Source of the DNA: Salsuginibacillus kocurii DSM 18087
GTDB lineage: Bacteria > Bacillota > Bacilli > Bacillales > Marinococcaceae
NCBI RefSeq assembly: GCF_000377705.1
Contig: NZ_KB898633.1
Location: forward strand, 32,807 to 96,806
Reading direction: 5' to 3'
DNA length: 64,000 bases
Of this stretch, positions 40,317 to 49,312 are shown piece by piece. Made by a program: the position numbers and the translations under genes. Under the pieces are notes generated by a model, which did no database searches, was not told the origin of the DNA, and saw nothing but the letters and a program-made list of their open reading frames with translations. Positions within the stretch are counted from its first letter, which is position 1; every line of letters starts with the position of its first letter.

Positions 40317-41093
40317 TCAAATCCAATGAATCTCCCGGAAAAATGAAGGAGTCATATGCATTTTTTTTGAAAAGATGCGGCTGAAATAAAATCCATTGCT
40401 ATAGCCGCATTGGACGGCGATGTCTTCTATGGTCAAGTCAGTTTGCAGCAATAAATCCCTTGCTTTGCGGAGGCGAAGCAGGGTGATGTATTCTCCCGGG
40501 TTAATCCCTACTGCTTGTTTGAAGCGGCGCGTAAACTGTACAGGGCTTAAGCCGGCTGACTTGGCAAAGTCGCTCACTGAATATTTGTCAAATACATAAT
40601 CGTACATATCGTAGACGATCTCTCGGATGACAGGGTCTTTAACATGATCGGTCAAATAGGAGCGATGCGGCCTGCGTTTGCGAAAGCGATACACATTTAA
40701 TAAGTCCTGCAAGAAGTAAGCTTTCCATTTGTTGCTGTCCGCCTGCTCTTCGTAAGCCATGCCGCGGAAATGCTCATACGCAGAAGCTAATCGCTCCTTA
40801 TCCGGATAATGAATCTTACCAATGGGCAGTGTTTTATCTTTCACTGGGACTGAAAATTGAAAAAAATGAAAAGTAACAGGCGTAACGGCTTTTCGCTGCA
40901 ACGGAAAATCTGGCGGACAAAAGACGAGATCTGGAAACTCTGCCTGCCCCGTTTCTTCCCCTACTTGATATTCCATCATTCCATCCTCAATACAAAATAC
41001 ATTCCAATGCGGATAGGTGTCTTCACTTAAAACAAACGAATGAACCGGATTCCAATAAGAGTGCTGGTGAATACTCATTTGTTCGAAAAACAT
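40317..41093 (-). CDS. AraC family transcriptional regulator
   Basis: This 258-residue regulator has an N-terminal cupin-like sensing domain (PVHSFVLSEDTYPHWNVFCIEDGMMEYQVGEETGQ) and a C-terminal double helix-turn-helix: VSDFAKSAGLSPVQFTRRFKQAVGINPGEYITLLRLRKARDLLLQTDLTIEDIAVQCGYSNGFYFSRIFSKKMHMTPSFF split across residues 175-255. The second helix-turn-helix with GYSNxFYFSRIFKK is classical. It probably responds to a sugar derivative. Its upstream region carries two direct half-site-like motifs 21 bp apart, and a related motif pair lies before the enolase-superfamily gene at 44381, its likely target. Confidence 0.9.
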   Translation of the reverse strand: MFFEQMSIHQHSYWNPVHSFVLSEDTYPHWNVFCIEDGMMEYQVGEETGQAEFPDLVFCPPDFPLQRKAVTPVTFHFFQFSVPVKDKTLPIGKIHYPDKERLASAYEHFRGMAYEEQADSNKWKAYFLQDLLNVYRFRKRRPHRSYLTDHVKDPVIREIVYDMYDYVFDKYSVSDFAKSAGLSPVQFTRRFKQAVGINPGEYITLLRLRKARDLLLQTDLTIEDIAVQCGYSNGFYFSRIFSKKMHMTPSFFREIHWI

Positions 41094-41490
41094 TGGCCTC
41101 TTCCTTTCGACAATCTTCTTAATTTGAAAAAAAGTATATGTATTTATGTGAAAAGTGCATGGAAGACCGTCCTCTTTCGTGACACGATAAATAAGTGCTT
41201 CCTGCTTATTATACTATGAATCTTGATTTGGTAGAAGAAAAGGGGATCGAAGCTTTTAGTGAGCAGTGAAAAACGTGGCGTCGACTTAGGGTTAACCTAG
41301 TGAAGAGAGGGAAAGCACCTGCTCCTGATGAATGAAAAGTGCATGTGGTTAGCTGCTCACACGCTCGCGTATAAGAGCGAGAAAAGGAGATATGTTGAAT
41401 TATGCGGTTATGGTTTTGAAAATTCGTGATTTTTAACGGGTATGGGGGCTTTCGCTTCAGAAGAGTAAGAGGAAACGACGGGGTGAAAAG
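41094..41490. promoter_or_regulatory. Region between the AraC gene and the osmoprotectant transporter genes
   Basis: A 397-base region. AAAAGTATATG (41130-41140) and AAAAGTGCATG (41151-41161) form direct half-sites with GTATATG and GTGCATG exactly 21 bp apart, two helical turns, in the presumed promoter region of the AraC gene. AAAAGTGCATG recurs at 41336-41346. No -35/-10 for the transporter operon was identified with confidence. Confidence 0.5.
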
Positions 41491-42615
41491 ATGATTGAGT
41501 ACAAAAATGTTGGAAAAACATTCGGAGAGTTCGAAGCGTTAAAAACAATGAATCTAACGATTGAAACAGGCGAGCTTGTTACACTTATTGGCCCTTCCGG
41601 CTGTGGCAAGACAACAACCATGCGGATGCTGAACCGTTTAATTGATCCGTCGGAGGGCGTGATTACGATAGACGGCGTTGACATTCGCAAGAAAAATCCA
41701 GTCCAGCTGCGAAGGGATACAGGCTACGTTATCCAACAAATAGGTTTGCTTCCGCACATGACAATTGAGGAGAACATTACGATTGTCCCGAAGCTAAAAC
41801 GGTGGGAAAAGGCACGAATGAAGGAGCGGGTCGAGGAACTTATGAAGTTGGTTGGACTGGACCCAGAAACATTTAAAGATCGTTATCCGAGCGAATTGTC
41901 AGGTGGGCAGCAGCAGCGGATCGGTGTGATTCGTGCGCTGGCAGCTGATCCGCCTGTGGTGTTAATGGACGAGCCGTTCAGCGCGTTGGACCCGATCAGC
42001 CGCGAGCAGCTGCAAGATGAACTGGTGAAGCTGCAGGAAGAAATCAAAAAAACGATTGTTTTTGTCACGCATGATATGGATGAGGCGATTAAAATTTCCA
42101 AACGGATTGCAATTATGCGTGATGGTGAAATTGTTCAAGTAGCTACACCGGACCAGATGCTTAGAGAGCCAAAAGATGACTTTGTACGGGATTTCATTGG
42201 AGCGAAGCGGTTGAATCAGGAATTAGGACAACCGGCAGCGTACTCATTGATGATTAGAAACGTGGCGACAGTCCGGGCAGATCGAGGGTTGGCAGAAGCC
42301 TTCAATTATATGAAAAAGAGTCACGTCGATCAGCTCTATGTGAAAGGAAGTAACGGTGAGCTGCGCGGCTTGGTCAGCTTAGAAACATTGAAAACAGCGT
42401 ACCCCAATGAGGATAAAACTGTTGCTGACATAATGGAAACGAACATTCATTGGGTAGAGGGAGATACGCTGCTTGCTGAGGTGGCGGAATTATTCACTGA
42501 AAAAGATCTCTATACGCTGCCGGTTGTGCAGCATGACGAGCTGGTTGGACTCATTACAAAATCGAGCATGATCCGTGGTATTGCGGAGTGGGAGCAGCAG
42601 GGGGGTGAGACATAA
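41491..42615 (+). CDS. opuCA: Osmoprotectant ABC transporter ATP-binding protein (OpuCA-like)
   Basis: This 374-residue ATPase starts MIEYKNVGKTFGEFEALKTM. It has Walker A GPSGCGKTTTMRMLNRL near residue 35, signature LSGGQQQRIGVIRALAADP, Walker B VVLMDEPFSALDP and the VTHDMDEAIKISKRIAIM switch region. Two CBS domains follow the ABC domain (from about residue 250: VKGSNGELRGLVSLE and VVQHDELVGLITKSSMI), as in OpuCA/OpuBA, which sense ionic strength or nucleotides. It energises uptake of glycine betaine, choline or carnitine-like solutes. The permease gene starts next to its stop. Confidence 0.92.
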   Translation: MIEYKNVGKTFGEFEALKTMNLTIETGELVTLIGPSGCGKTTTMRMLNRLIDPSEGVITIDGVDIRKKNPVQLRRDTGYVIQQIGLLPHMTIEENITIVPKLKRWEKARMKERVEELMKLVGLDPETFKDRYPSELSGGQQQRIGVIRALAADPPVVLMDEPFSALDPISREQLQDELVKLQEEIKKTIVFVTHDMDEAIKISKRIAIMRDGEIVQVATPDQMLREPKDDFVRDFIGAKRLNQELGQPAAYSLMIRNVATVRADRGLAEAFNYMKKSHVDQLYVKGSNGELRGLVSLETLKTAYPNEDKTVADIMETNIHWVEGDTLLAEVAELFTEKDLYTLPVVQHDELVGLITKSSMIRGIAEWEQQGGET

Positions 42616-43262
42616 TGGAATTAATCACTACCATTTTTGAATTGTTCCAGCAGCGCTCCGATCAAGTGTGGGCCGCATTGCAGCAACATATGTTTCTCGT
42701 CTTTGTTTCTATGGGGCTCGCTGTTCTAATCGCTGTACCCATTGGCGTCTCTTTAACCGGAATGAGGCGCTATGCTGAACCTGTCATCGGGGTAACGGCC
42801 GTGGCGCAAACGATTCCGAGCCTGGCGTTGTTAGGATTTATGCTCCCTCTTTTAGGGATCGGCTCGACCAATGCAATATTTGCTTTAACGATTTATGCCT
42901 TGCTGCCGGTGATGCGAAACACCTATACCGGCATATTGGAAGTTGACCAATCCGCAGTGCAAGCAGGGAAAGGCATGGGGATGACGCGAGTTCAAATCCT
43001 CCGAAAAATTGAACTTCCTCTAGCTATGCCAGTCATCATGGCCGGCATACGAACGGCAACTGTTATTGTCATCGGGATAGCCACCTTGGCCACATTTGTC
43101 GGTGCCGGCGGCCTGGGAGATGTTATTATGCGCGGCATGGCTGTCCAAAATAGTGCACTAACCTTATTGGGCGCTATTCCAGCAGCAATACTAGCGATTG
43201 TAACTGATTTTATATTAAAACGAATCGAAAATTGGGTGACTCCAAAAGGAATCAAACATTAA
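42615..43262 (+). CDS. opuCB: Osmoprotectant ABC transporter permease (OpuCB-like)
   Basis: This 215-residue membrane protein has five or six helices. The OpuCB/OpuBB pattern is seen in AALQQHMFLVFVSMGLAVLIAVPIGV, TAVAQTIPSLALLGFMLPLLGIG and the EAA-like loop AVQAGKGMGMTRVQILRKIELPLAMPVIMAGIRTATVIVIG, then GAGGLGDVIMRGMAVQN. Length is normal for OpuCB. Bacillus subtilis OpuC has a second permease (OpuCD), but none is present here, so this protein may form a homodimer. Confidence 0.9.
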   Translation: MELITTIFELFQQRSDQVWAALQQHMFLVFVSMGLAVLIAVPIGVSLTGMRRYAEPVIGVTAVAQTIPSLALLGFMLPLLGIGSTNAIFALTIYALLPVMRNTYTGILEVDQSAVQAGKGMGMTRVQILRKIELPLAMPVIMAGIRTATVIVIGIATLATFVGAGGLGDVIMRGMAVQNSALTLLGAIPAAILAIVTDFILKRIENWVTPKGIKH

Positions 43263-43282
43263 AAAAGAAAAGGTGATATGAA

Positions 43283-44170
43283 ATGAAAAAGATCTTAGCT
43301 ATGGTGCTAGGTTCCGCATTACTAGTGTCTGCTTGTGGAAATGAAGAAGAGACGGTAGTAGTCAGTGGCAAAACGTTTACAGAACAAATTATATTAACAC
43401 ATATGATCGCTGAGTTGTTAGAAGCAAACACAGACATCAATATAGAAACAGAAGCAGATGTCGGGGCGACGGATGTACTTACACAAGGGATGATGGATGA
43501 AGACATTGACTTGTATGTGGAGTATACCGGCACTTCGTATATGACAGTATTAGGTGAAGAGATCGACCCAGAAAACCCGCAAGAAGCGGAGGGAATCTAC
43601 GAGGCCGTCCAAGAAGGCTACAATGAGGAATTCGATATTTCGTGGCTCAAACCGTTTGATTTTGAAAATCGGTACGCGATCGGAATGCGTTCAGAAGATA
43701 CAGATGGCATCGATAACCAGTCTGACCTGGTCGAACATAGTGAGGACTTGATTATTGGCTACAATCCGGATTTCGGCGAACGGGAAGACGGGATTGAACC
43801 TATGAATGAAAGGTACGGCTATGAATGGGCAGATCGTGCTCAAATGGATGAAGGCTTAATGTATGATGCTATCAATGAAGGCGAAGTAGACGTCATTGCA
43901 GCTTTCACGACAGATGGGCGGATTCCCAGCTTCGACTTGGAGATTTTAGAAGATGATTTGAATTTCTTTCCTCCTTACTTTGCAGCACCTATTATCCGTA
44001 ATGAAGTGCTAGAACAACACCCAGAAATTGAAGAAGAGCTGGCTGAACTAGCGCCATTATTAACAGAGGAAGTTATGGCTGAGTTAAATGCAGAAGTCGA
44101 CCTTGAGCACGAATTAGAAGAAACAGTTGCTACGAATTTCCTAGTCGAAAATGGCTTGATCGAAGAATAA
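43283..44170 (+). CDS. opuCC: Osmoprotectant-binding lipoprotein (OpuCC-like)
   Basis: This 295-residue glycine betaine-type binding lipoprotein has signal peptide MKKILAMVLGSALLVSAC with lipobox VSAC (Cys18). The mature domain begins VVVSGKTFTEQIILTHMIAELLE, the hallmark of the OpuAC/OpuCC family, followed by GATDVLTQGMMDEDIDLYVEYTGTSYMTVL and APIIRNEVLEQHPEIEEEL. It is highly acidic, in line with a salt-adapted surface. AAAGG precedes the ATG. A terminator follows, so the operon ends without a second permease gene. Confidence 0.92.
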   Translation: MKKILAMVLGSALLVSACGNEEETVVVSGKTFTEQIILTHMIAELLEANTDINIETEADVGATDVLTQGMMDEDIDLYVEYTGTSYMTVLGEEIDPENPQEAEGIYEAVQEGYNEEFDISWLKPFDFENRYAIGMRSEDTDGIDNQSDLVEHSEDLIIGYNPDFGEREDGIEPMNERYGYEWADRAQMDEGLMYDAINEGEVDVIAAFTTDGRIPSFDLEILEDDLNFFPPYFAAPIIRNEVLEQHPEIEEELAELAPLLTEEVMAELNAEVDLEHELEETVATNFLVENGLIEE

Positions 44171-44178
44171 ATGGTAGG

Positions 44179-44209
44179 GCCTCCTTCCTTCACGGGGAGG
44201 AGGCTTTTT
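44179..44209 (+). terminator. Terminator of the osmoprotectant transporter operon
   Basis: GCCTCCTTCC and GGGGAGGAGGC pair around a short loop, followed by five T residues. Confidence 0.85.
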
Positions 44210-44278
44210 CATTAGGTGGTCAATTGATCCGTTCAAGCGCTGACAGGAAACATGGCCGCCTCACGAACAGTGGTGAAA

Positions 44279-44354
44279 GAAAAGTATATATTTCTGATTA
44301 TAATGTGTATTCAAAAACGATTTAAACTTCATTCATACTGAAGAAAAGTATATA
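44279..44354 (+). promoter_or_regulatory. Direct repeat GAAAAGTATATA upstream of the catabolic operon
   Basis: The 12-bp sequence GAAAAGTATATA occurs at 44279-44290 and 44343-44354, 64 bp apart. It matches the half-sites upstream of the AraC-type gene (AAAAGTATATG at 41130). Likely operators for that regulator. A TTCTGATTATAATGTG segment at 44291-44306 may hold the -10. Confidence 0.5.
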
Positions 44355-44380
44355 AGGAATGGCTGAGAGGATGACAAAAT

Positions 44381-45508
44381 ATGAAAATAACAGATATTGA
44401 AATTAAACAGTATGCAATGCCCTTAGATCCCCCTTTTCAAGCCGCGTGGGACCCTGCTCCGCGCACGAAGTTTGCGACGACACTCGTATATGTCCATACC
44501 GATGAAGGCATTACCGGGGTCGGATCTGGTGATTTAATGTTTGGCTTTCGCGGCCATGAACACTTATTTATTGGTAAAAGCCCCTTTCAAATTGAAGAGT
44601 TGTCCCAGATTTTAGATAATATAGACTTTCATTACGGCCGCTGCTGGCCGCTTGATATCGCCTTGTGGGATTTGATGGGCAAGGCGGCTGGTAGACCGGT
44701 GGCAGAGCTGTTAGGCGGCAAACGTTCAAAAATTCTCGCTTACGCATCGAACGGCGAAATCGTCACGCCAGAAGAACGTGCAAACCGGGCCCAAGCCTTT
44801 GTGGAAGAAGGATTTAAAGCGATGAAAGTACGTTTCCATCACGAAGATGTTCGTGACGATTTGAAAGTGGTGGAAGCTGTTAGAAAGCAAGTGGGAGACA
44901 AACTTGATATCATGGTAGATGCCAATCAAGGCTGGAAAATGCCATGGGACACTGCTGAAACGTGGGACGTGAAAATGGCTTATCAAGTGGCGAAAGAACT
45001 GGAGCAGCTGAACGTATTCTGGCTGGAAGAACCGCTGCCAGCTCACGATTTTCGCGGGATGGCTTCGCTGCGGGAGATGGCGCCCATCCGGATCGCGGGG
45101 GGCGAGATGAACCGACGCTGGCATGATTTTCGTGAAATGAACAGGCAGCGCTCACTTGATGTTTACCAACCAGACGTGGCCCTGACCGGTGGGATTACCA
45201 AAGTGAAAAAAATTGCAGAACAAGTACAGGAAGACGGCGCCTGGTTCAGTCCGCATACGTGGAGTAACGGCATCGGCGTGCTTGCTAATCTCCATGTAGC
45301 AGCAGCCATCAGCAATTGCCCGTACCTTGAGCTTCCGTATGATCCTCCGATTTGGACGGAAGCGCGCCGTGATTTTGTGCAGCAGAATCCATTAAAGGCA
45401 GACAGCGAAGGGTATCTCCACGTACCGGACAAGCCAGGGCTTGGCATTGAATTAGATGAGGAAGCGTTGACGCGCTATGAAATTGCAAGCGCCTATGTAG
45501 GCGGATAA
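44381..45508 (+). CDS. Enolase-superfamily (mandelate racemase/muconate lactonizing) enzyme
   Basis: This 375-residue enzyme probably dehydrates or epimerises an acid sugar. The barrel carries K149-V-R151 at the end of strand 2, metal ligands D180 (MVDANQGW), E216 (WLEEPL) and E242 (GGEMN), D265 (YQPDVA) and a His at 292 (SPHTWSN), an arrangement matching the mandelate racemase subgroup (Lys, Asp-His dyad), with K-x-R instead of K-x-K. The capping domain has AWDPAPRTKFATTLVYVHTDEG. The substrate cannot be assigned. It is first in a run with aldehyde and alcohol dehydrogenases, probably controlled by the AraC-type regulator. Confidence 0.88.
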   Translation: MKITDIEIKQYAMPLDPPFQAAWDPAPRTKFATTLVYVHTDEGITGVGSGDLMFGFRGHEHLFIGKSPFQIEELSQILDNIDFHYGRCWPLDIALWDLMGKAAGRPVAELLGGKRSKILAYASNGEIVTPEERANRAQAFVEEGFKAMKVRFHHEDVRDDLKVVEAVRKQVGDKLDIMVDANQGWKMPWDTAETWDVKMAYQVAKELEQLNVFWLEEPLPAHDFRGMASLREMAPIRIAGGEMNRRWHDFREMNRQRSLDVYQPDVALTGGITKVKKIAEQVQEDGAWFSPHTWSNGIGVLANLHVAAAISNCPYLELPYDPPIWTEARRDFVQQNPLKADSEGYLHVPDKPGLGIELDEEALTRYEIASAYVGG

Positions 45509-45524
45509 CAGAGGAGGTACTACT

Positions 45525-46973
45525 ATGGAGCTAAACGTACGAAATGAATTATTTATAAACGGACAGTGGCAGCCAGCAGCTTCGGAAGAGACCAGTTCAG
45601 TCATCAATCCTGCGACTCAAGAAGTAGTCGGACATGCTGCTTATGCCGGTGCAAAAGAAACAGAAGCTGCGATTACAGCGGCTCACGAGGCTTTCTGCAC
45701 CTGGGCAGCTACACCGGCCGCAGAACGGTCAGCGTATTTACAGGCGATGTATCAGAAGGTTGTACGTCATGCCGATTGGCTGGCCGAGATAATGACCCTC
45801 GAACAAGGCAAGCCCCTTGAAGAAGCGAAAGGAGAAGTGCTGTGGGGAGCAAGTTTCTTAGAGTGGTATGCAGAAGAAACGAAACGTGTGTATGGAGAGA
45901 CCATTCCATCCGGCTCAGCTGACCAAACCTTTTTGGTGAAAAAACAACCGGTCGGCGTCGTGGGCGCGATCACACCGTGGAACTTCCCGTCGTCGATGAT
46001 TACACGAAAGCTGGCACCAGCGCTGGCAGCCGGGTGTACCGTTGTTTTAAAGCCTGCTCCGGAAACGCCGTTATCAGCGATTGCCCTTTATCAGCTCTTT
46101 GAAGAGTGCGAGCTTCCAGCCGGTGTTATTAACCTGGTCACAGGTGATGCAGAAAAAATCGGCCAGGCGCTTATGAGAAGTGAAAATGTGCGTAAGCTCG
46201 CTTTTACAGGCTCTACCGCTGTGGGCAAAAAATTAATGAGCGAAGCCGCTTCTACAGTGAAAAAAGTATCACTCGAGCTTGGCGGCCATGCGCCGTATAT
46301 TGTGTTTGACGACGCTGACATTGATGCAGCCGTAGATGGGTTAATGATGAATAAATTTCAAAATAACGGGCAGACGTGTATTTGCGCTAATCGCATTTTT
46401 GTTCATGAAACGATTTACGACGAATTTGTAGAGAAGTTCGCTGAACAGATGAAAACAGTAACAGTCGGTGATGGCTATAACGACAAGGTTCACGTCGGGC
46501 CGCTTATTCATGAAGAAGCTGTGCAAAAAGTGGAAAGGCACATTGATGATGCTGTAAATAAAGGAGCTACCTTGGTTTACGGCGGCAAACGCTTAAACAC
46601 GGGAGCTCACAGCAACGGCCATTTTGTCGAACCGACGCTGTTAACCGGCGTTACGAAAGAGATGGAGCTTTACCAGGAAGAAACGTTCGGCCCAGTCGCT
46701 CCAATCTTCTCTTTTCGCGATGATGAAGAGGTGCTGCAGATGGCAAATGCCACGCCATACGGCTTAGCTGCCTATTTTTATACGAAGGATTTGCGCCGCA
46801 CGATGAAGATAAGTGACAGCTTGCAATATGGAATGGTTGGCGTAAACGCCCCAGCCCTAGGTTTTGCTCAGGCTCCGTTTGGTGGAATGAAGCAGAGCGG
46901 GATGGGGAGAGAAGGCGGTCATCACGGCATTGAAGACTTTGTGGACTATCAATTTATTAACATCAATTACTAA
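45525..46973 (+). CDS. NAD(P)-dependent aldehyde dehydrogenase (GabD-like)
   Basis: This 482-residue aldehyde dehydrogenase has NAD-binding TPWNFPSSMITRKLAPALAAGCTVVLKP at 150-176, FTGSTAVGKKLM at 227-238, general base Glu251 in SLELGGHAPYIVFDDADID, and catalytic Cys285 in NNGQTCICANR. The QTCICANR form is typical of succinate-semialdehyde or alpha-ketoglutarate-semialdehyde dehydrogenases. Here it is 17 bases after the enolase-superfamily gene, so the aldehyde is likely a product of acid-sugar breakdown such as a ketoglutarate or related semialdehyde (inference). AGGAGG precedes the ATG. Confidence 0.9.
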   Translation: MELNVRNELFINGQWQPAASEETSSVINPATQEVVGHAAYAGAKETEAAITAAHEAFCTWAATPAAERSAYLQAMYQKVVRHADWLAEIMTLEQGKPLEEAKGEVLWGASFLEWYAEETKRVYGETIPSGSADQTFLVKKQPVGVVGAITPWNFPSSMITRKLAPALAAGCTVVLKPAPETPLSAIALYQLFEECELPAGVINLVTGDAEKIGQALMRSENVRKLAFTGSTAVGKKLMSEAASTVKKVSLELGGHAPYIVFDDADIDAAVDGLMMNKFQNNGQTCICANRIFVHETIYDEFVEKFAEQMKTVTVGDGYNDKVHVGPLIHEEAVQKVERHIDDAVNKGATLVYGGKRLNTGAHSNGHFVEPTLLTGVTKEMELYQEETFGPVAPIFSFRDDEEVLQMANATPYGLAAYFYTKDLRRTMKISDSLQYGMVGVNAPALGFAQAPFGGMKQSGMGREGGHHGIEDFVDYQFININY

Positions 46974-47160
46974 TACGACCAACCTACCGGCCCGGTTGCT
47001 CCAGCTGGTTGCCAGGAAGAAGCTGTAACGTTGCCAGACGCGATACAACGCAGCGAGCTAAACAGGAGTTTCTTCACCGAGGTATGCATGGAAATGAAAC
47101 GAGGCCTCGGAGCCCGGCGGTAGTTCAGAGATTAAGCAGTAGTAAAAAGGAGAAGGTGCC

Positions 47161-48342
47161 ATGGAAGGCTTTACCTATCAGCTACCCTGCCAGATCATCT
47201 ATGGCGAGGAGGCTTCACATGACCTGGCAGCTGCGTTACAAACGATCAAATCGGTCCAGACAGCGGTAGTCGTTACCGATCATACATTATACACACTTGG
47301 CATTTTAGATAAGCTTCTAGCTCATATGAAAGCAGCCGGCATTCACGTTTCTGTCTATGCAGAGACCAAAAGCAATCCTACCGCGAATAATATTGATGAA
47401 GTAGCCTATCTCATTCGAGATCATAAGGCAGAAGCGGTTATTGGTGTGGGCGGGGGCTCATCGATTGATGTCGCCAAAACAGCAGCTCTGGTCGCGAATG
47501 GAAACAAGAGTGCGGCAGACTACGCATTAGGCAGGCAGCCTTTCCCTTACCGTGACATTGTAAGTGCGGCGATTCCGACAACAGCAGGCACAGGAGCTGA
47601 AGTAACCAGCACCGTTATCTATTCAGATGCGGACAATCGCAAGCTTTGGGCCTGGGATAAAAGAATGGCTCCAGACATCGCTGTATTAGACCCATCCTTG
47701 ACGGTCGATTTGCCTGCTTCATTAACCGCGGCAACCGGGATTGACGCCATGGTTCATGCCATCGAGGCTTGTACTGGTAAAGCCCGCAATCCGCTGATTG
47801 AAGCATACAGCCTGCAAGCGATTCGGCTCGTGCGTATGTATTTGCCTCTCGTTCTTGAAGAGCCGAACCATGTAGAAGCGCGCGGGCAGTTGTTAATCGC
47901 TGCTATGCTTGGTGGGGCTGCTATTGAGGGAGGAGCAACTGGAATTGCTCACAATATCGGTCATGCCCTCAGCACGACCGCCGGTTTACACCACGGAAAA
48001 GCCGTAGCGCTGGCGATGTATCACACGTACCATTGGAATGTAGAGCAAGCGGAGGATAAAGCCTACACCTTTGCTGAAATTGCCAAAGCGTTAGGGGTAA
48101 AAGAAGACGGCCGCAGTGAAAAAGAACTTGCCCGGGCTGGGGCCGATCAGTTTCAACACGTTGTCGAACAGCTGCCAGTCCCGATGCAAGCGGACGAAGC
48201 AGGACTGGCAAACATTTCAGCAAGCGAAATCATAAGCGCGTGCCTGGCCGAAGAAAATCAACCGATGCGGACTAACAATTGTGCCTGGATGAACGAGGCT
48301 ACTTTGACCAAAGTGATAAATAAGATGCTGCAACAGAGCTAA
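47161..48342 (+). CDS. Iron-containing alcohol dehydrogenase
   Basis: This 393-residue group III dehydrogenase has nucleotide-binding VIGVGGGSSIDVAKTAALVAN near residue 96, IPTTAGTGAEVTSTVIY near 140 and metal ligands in the SLTAATGIDAMVHAIEACTG (Asp, His) and GIAHNIGHALSTTAGLHHGKAVALA (two His) segments. The enzyme family reduces or oxidises small aldehydes, alcohols and hydroxyacids. It lies about 190 bases after the aldehyde dehydrogenase; GGAGAAGG precedes the ATG. It probably belongs to the same catabolic unit. A terminator follows. Confidence 0.9.
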   Translation: MEGFTYQLPCQIIYGEEASHDLAAALQTIKSVQTAVVVTDHTLYTLGILDKLLAHMKAAGIHVSVYAETKSNPTANNIDEVAYLIRDHKAEAVIGVGGGSSIDVAKTAALVANGNKSAADYALGRQPFPYRDIVSAAIPTTAGTGAEVTSTVIYSDADNRKLWAWDKRMAPDIAVLDPSLTVDLPASLTAATGIDAMVHAIEACTGKARNPLIEAYSLQAIRLVRMYLPLVLEEPNHVEARGQLLIAAMLGGAAIEGGATGIAHNIGHALSTTAGLHHGKAVALAMYHTYHWNVEQAEDKAYTFAEIAKALGVKEDGRSEKELARAGADQFQHVVEQLPVPMQADEAGLANISASEIISACLAEENQPMRTNNCAWMNEATLTKVINKMLQQS

Positions 48343-48355
48343 ATGGAATAGAACT

Positions 48356-48400
48356 GCAAAGGTCCCGCTCTTCCTCGACCCGAGGAGGCGGGATCTTTTG
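48356..48400 (+). terminator. Terminator of the catabolic operon
   Basis: AAAGGTCCCGC and GCGGGATCTTTT pair, with an inner CCTC/GAGG stem, ending in a T-rich stretch. Confidence 0.8.
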
Positions 48401-48776
48401 GCATCTTAATAACGGAGAGAAAACTAAGCTGCTGATGTTGAAAGTAAATGAATCTGTTCAACTGGTAAGGGTTCAGGAAAAGTATGGTAGTGTGGGTCTT
48501 GAAAGGTAAAACAAAGTCGGGTATCTTCAGGGGGAACATAATTTAATTAACAAAGCAACCAGATAGCCCCTGGTCTTTAAAATCTGAAGAAAGGACCGGG
48601 CCACTATGTTATACATGTGTAAACGGGAGTGGAGCTCGTAAGATGGGGTGAAGTTGTCCTAAAAGTAGCAGAAGTTACATAGATATACCCCCCCTCGCTT
48701 AATTTCGCCACCTTTTCAACAGCTGTTAAAGCTACCATAAAATAAGCTCATTATGTAAGAAAGGAAGAGGATGACA
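48401..48776. other. Intergenic region
   Basis: About 375 bases after the terminator. It has an AT-rich stretch with no open frame, a C-run (CCCCCC near 48688), and the AAGGAAGAGG site of the next small gene. No RNA gene or repeat was identified. Confidence 0.3.
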
Positions 48777-48974
48777 ATGCGAGTGCGAGTGTTGCAGTTT
48801 CTTTTATTTTGCCTGTCCTTTTATCTTCAATTTCTATGTTTGCAATTTATCATCAATAGTTTCTTCGGAGTCCGGGAAGGGTCGTTGTTCGCGCTGGCGC
48901 TGCTTTTACTTTTCGTGCTTCCTGCCAGTTTGCTGATTGCCAGGGCAGGCACCAGCGCGTTAATTGGCCGTTAG
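48777..48974 (+). CDS. Small two-helix membrane protein (65 residues)
   Basis: The frame encodes RVRVLQFLLFCLSFYLQFLCLQFIIN, a short loop and LFALALLLLFVLPASLLIARA, then a short tail ending GTSALIGR. The site AAGGAAGAGG lies at 48761-48770, so ATG 48777 is the better start than the ATG at 48771. No family was recognised. The MITE-like element copy 2 begins 27 bases after its stop. Confidence 0.55.
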   Translation: MRVRVLQFLLFCLSFYLQFLCLQFIINSFFGVREGSLFALALLLLFVLPASLLIARAGTSALIGR

Positions 48975-49000
48975 CGAAAAGTATCCATTTTCATATAAAT

Positions 49001-49264
49001 GAATCAATTTCATAATGACATTTTATGAACAACAAAACGACTAATGTCTGTTCATTTATATTTAATATACGGATGATAAGAAATGGCTGAAACGTAAGAC
49101 GGCGACTCCCAGAGGATAAAGCGCAGTCTGAAGATCCACTTTTGCGAGGTTTGACCGAGAAAAAGCTAGCTGAAGACAACCCCTCGGGAAAGCGTCCGTC
49201 TGAAGTGAAGGCCACCTTCATTATTCGGATATTAACATCTTATTTTAAATTATGAAATTCATTC
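49001..49264. mobile_element. MITE-like element, copy 2 (264 bp)
   Basis: Terminal inverted repeats GAATCAATTTCATAAT (49001-49016) and its complement at 49249-49264 have one mismatch and are flanked by AAAT on both sides. It aligns along its whole length with 14813-15078, sharing CTCCCAGAGGATAA, CTGAAGATCCACTTTT and CCCTCGGGAAAGCGT. Paired changes keep the stems: the terminal repeats change C to A and G to T together, and the inner stem is AGACGG/CCGTCT here against GACGACG/CGTCGTC in copy 1. Confidence 0.85.
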
Positions 49265-49271
49265 AAATACA

Positions 49272-49311
49272 AAACTCCCCATTGATGCATGAAGCACCAA
49301 ATGGGGAGTTT
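49272..49311 (-). terminator. Terminator of the TetR-family gene
   Basis: AAACTCCCCATT and AATGGGGAGTTT form a perfect 12-bp stem with a 16-base loop just after the regulator's stop. Confidence 0.85.
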
Positions 49312-49312
49312 C

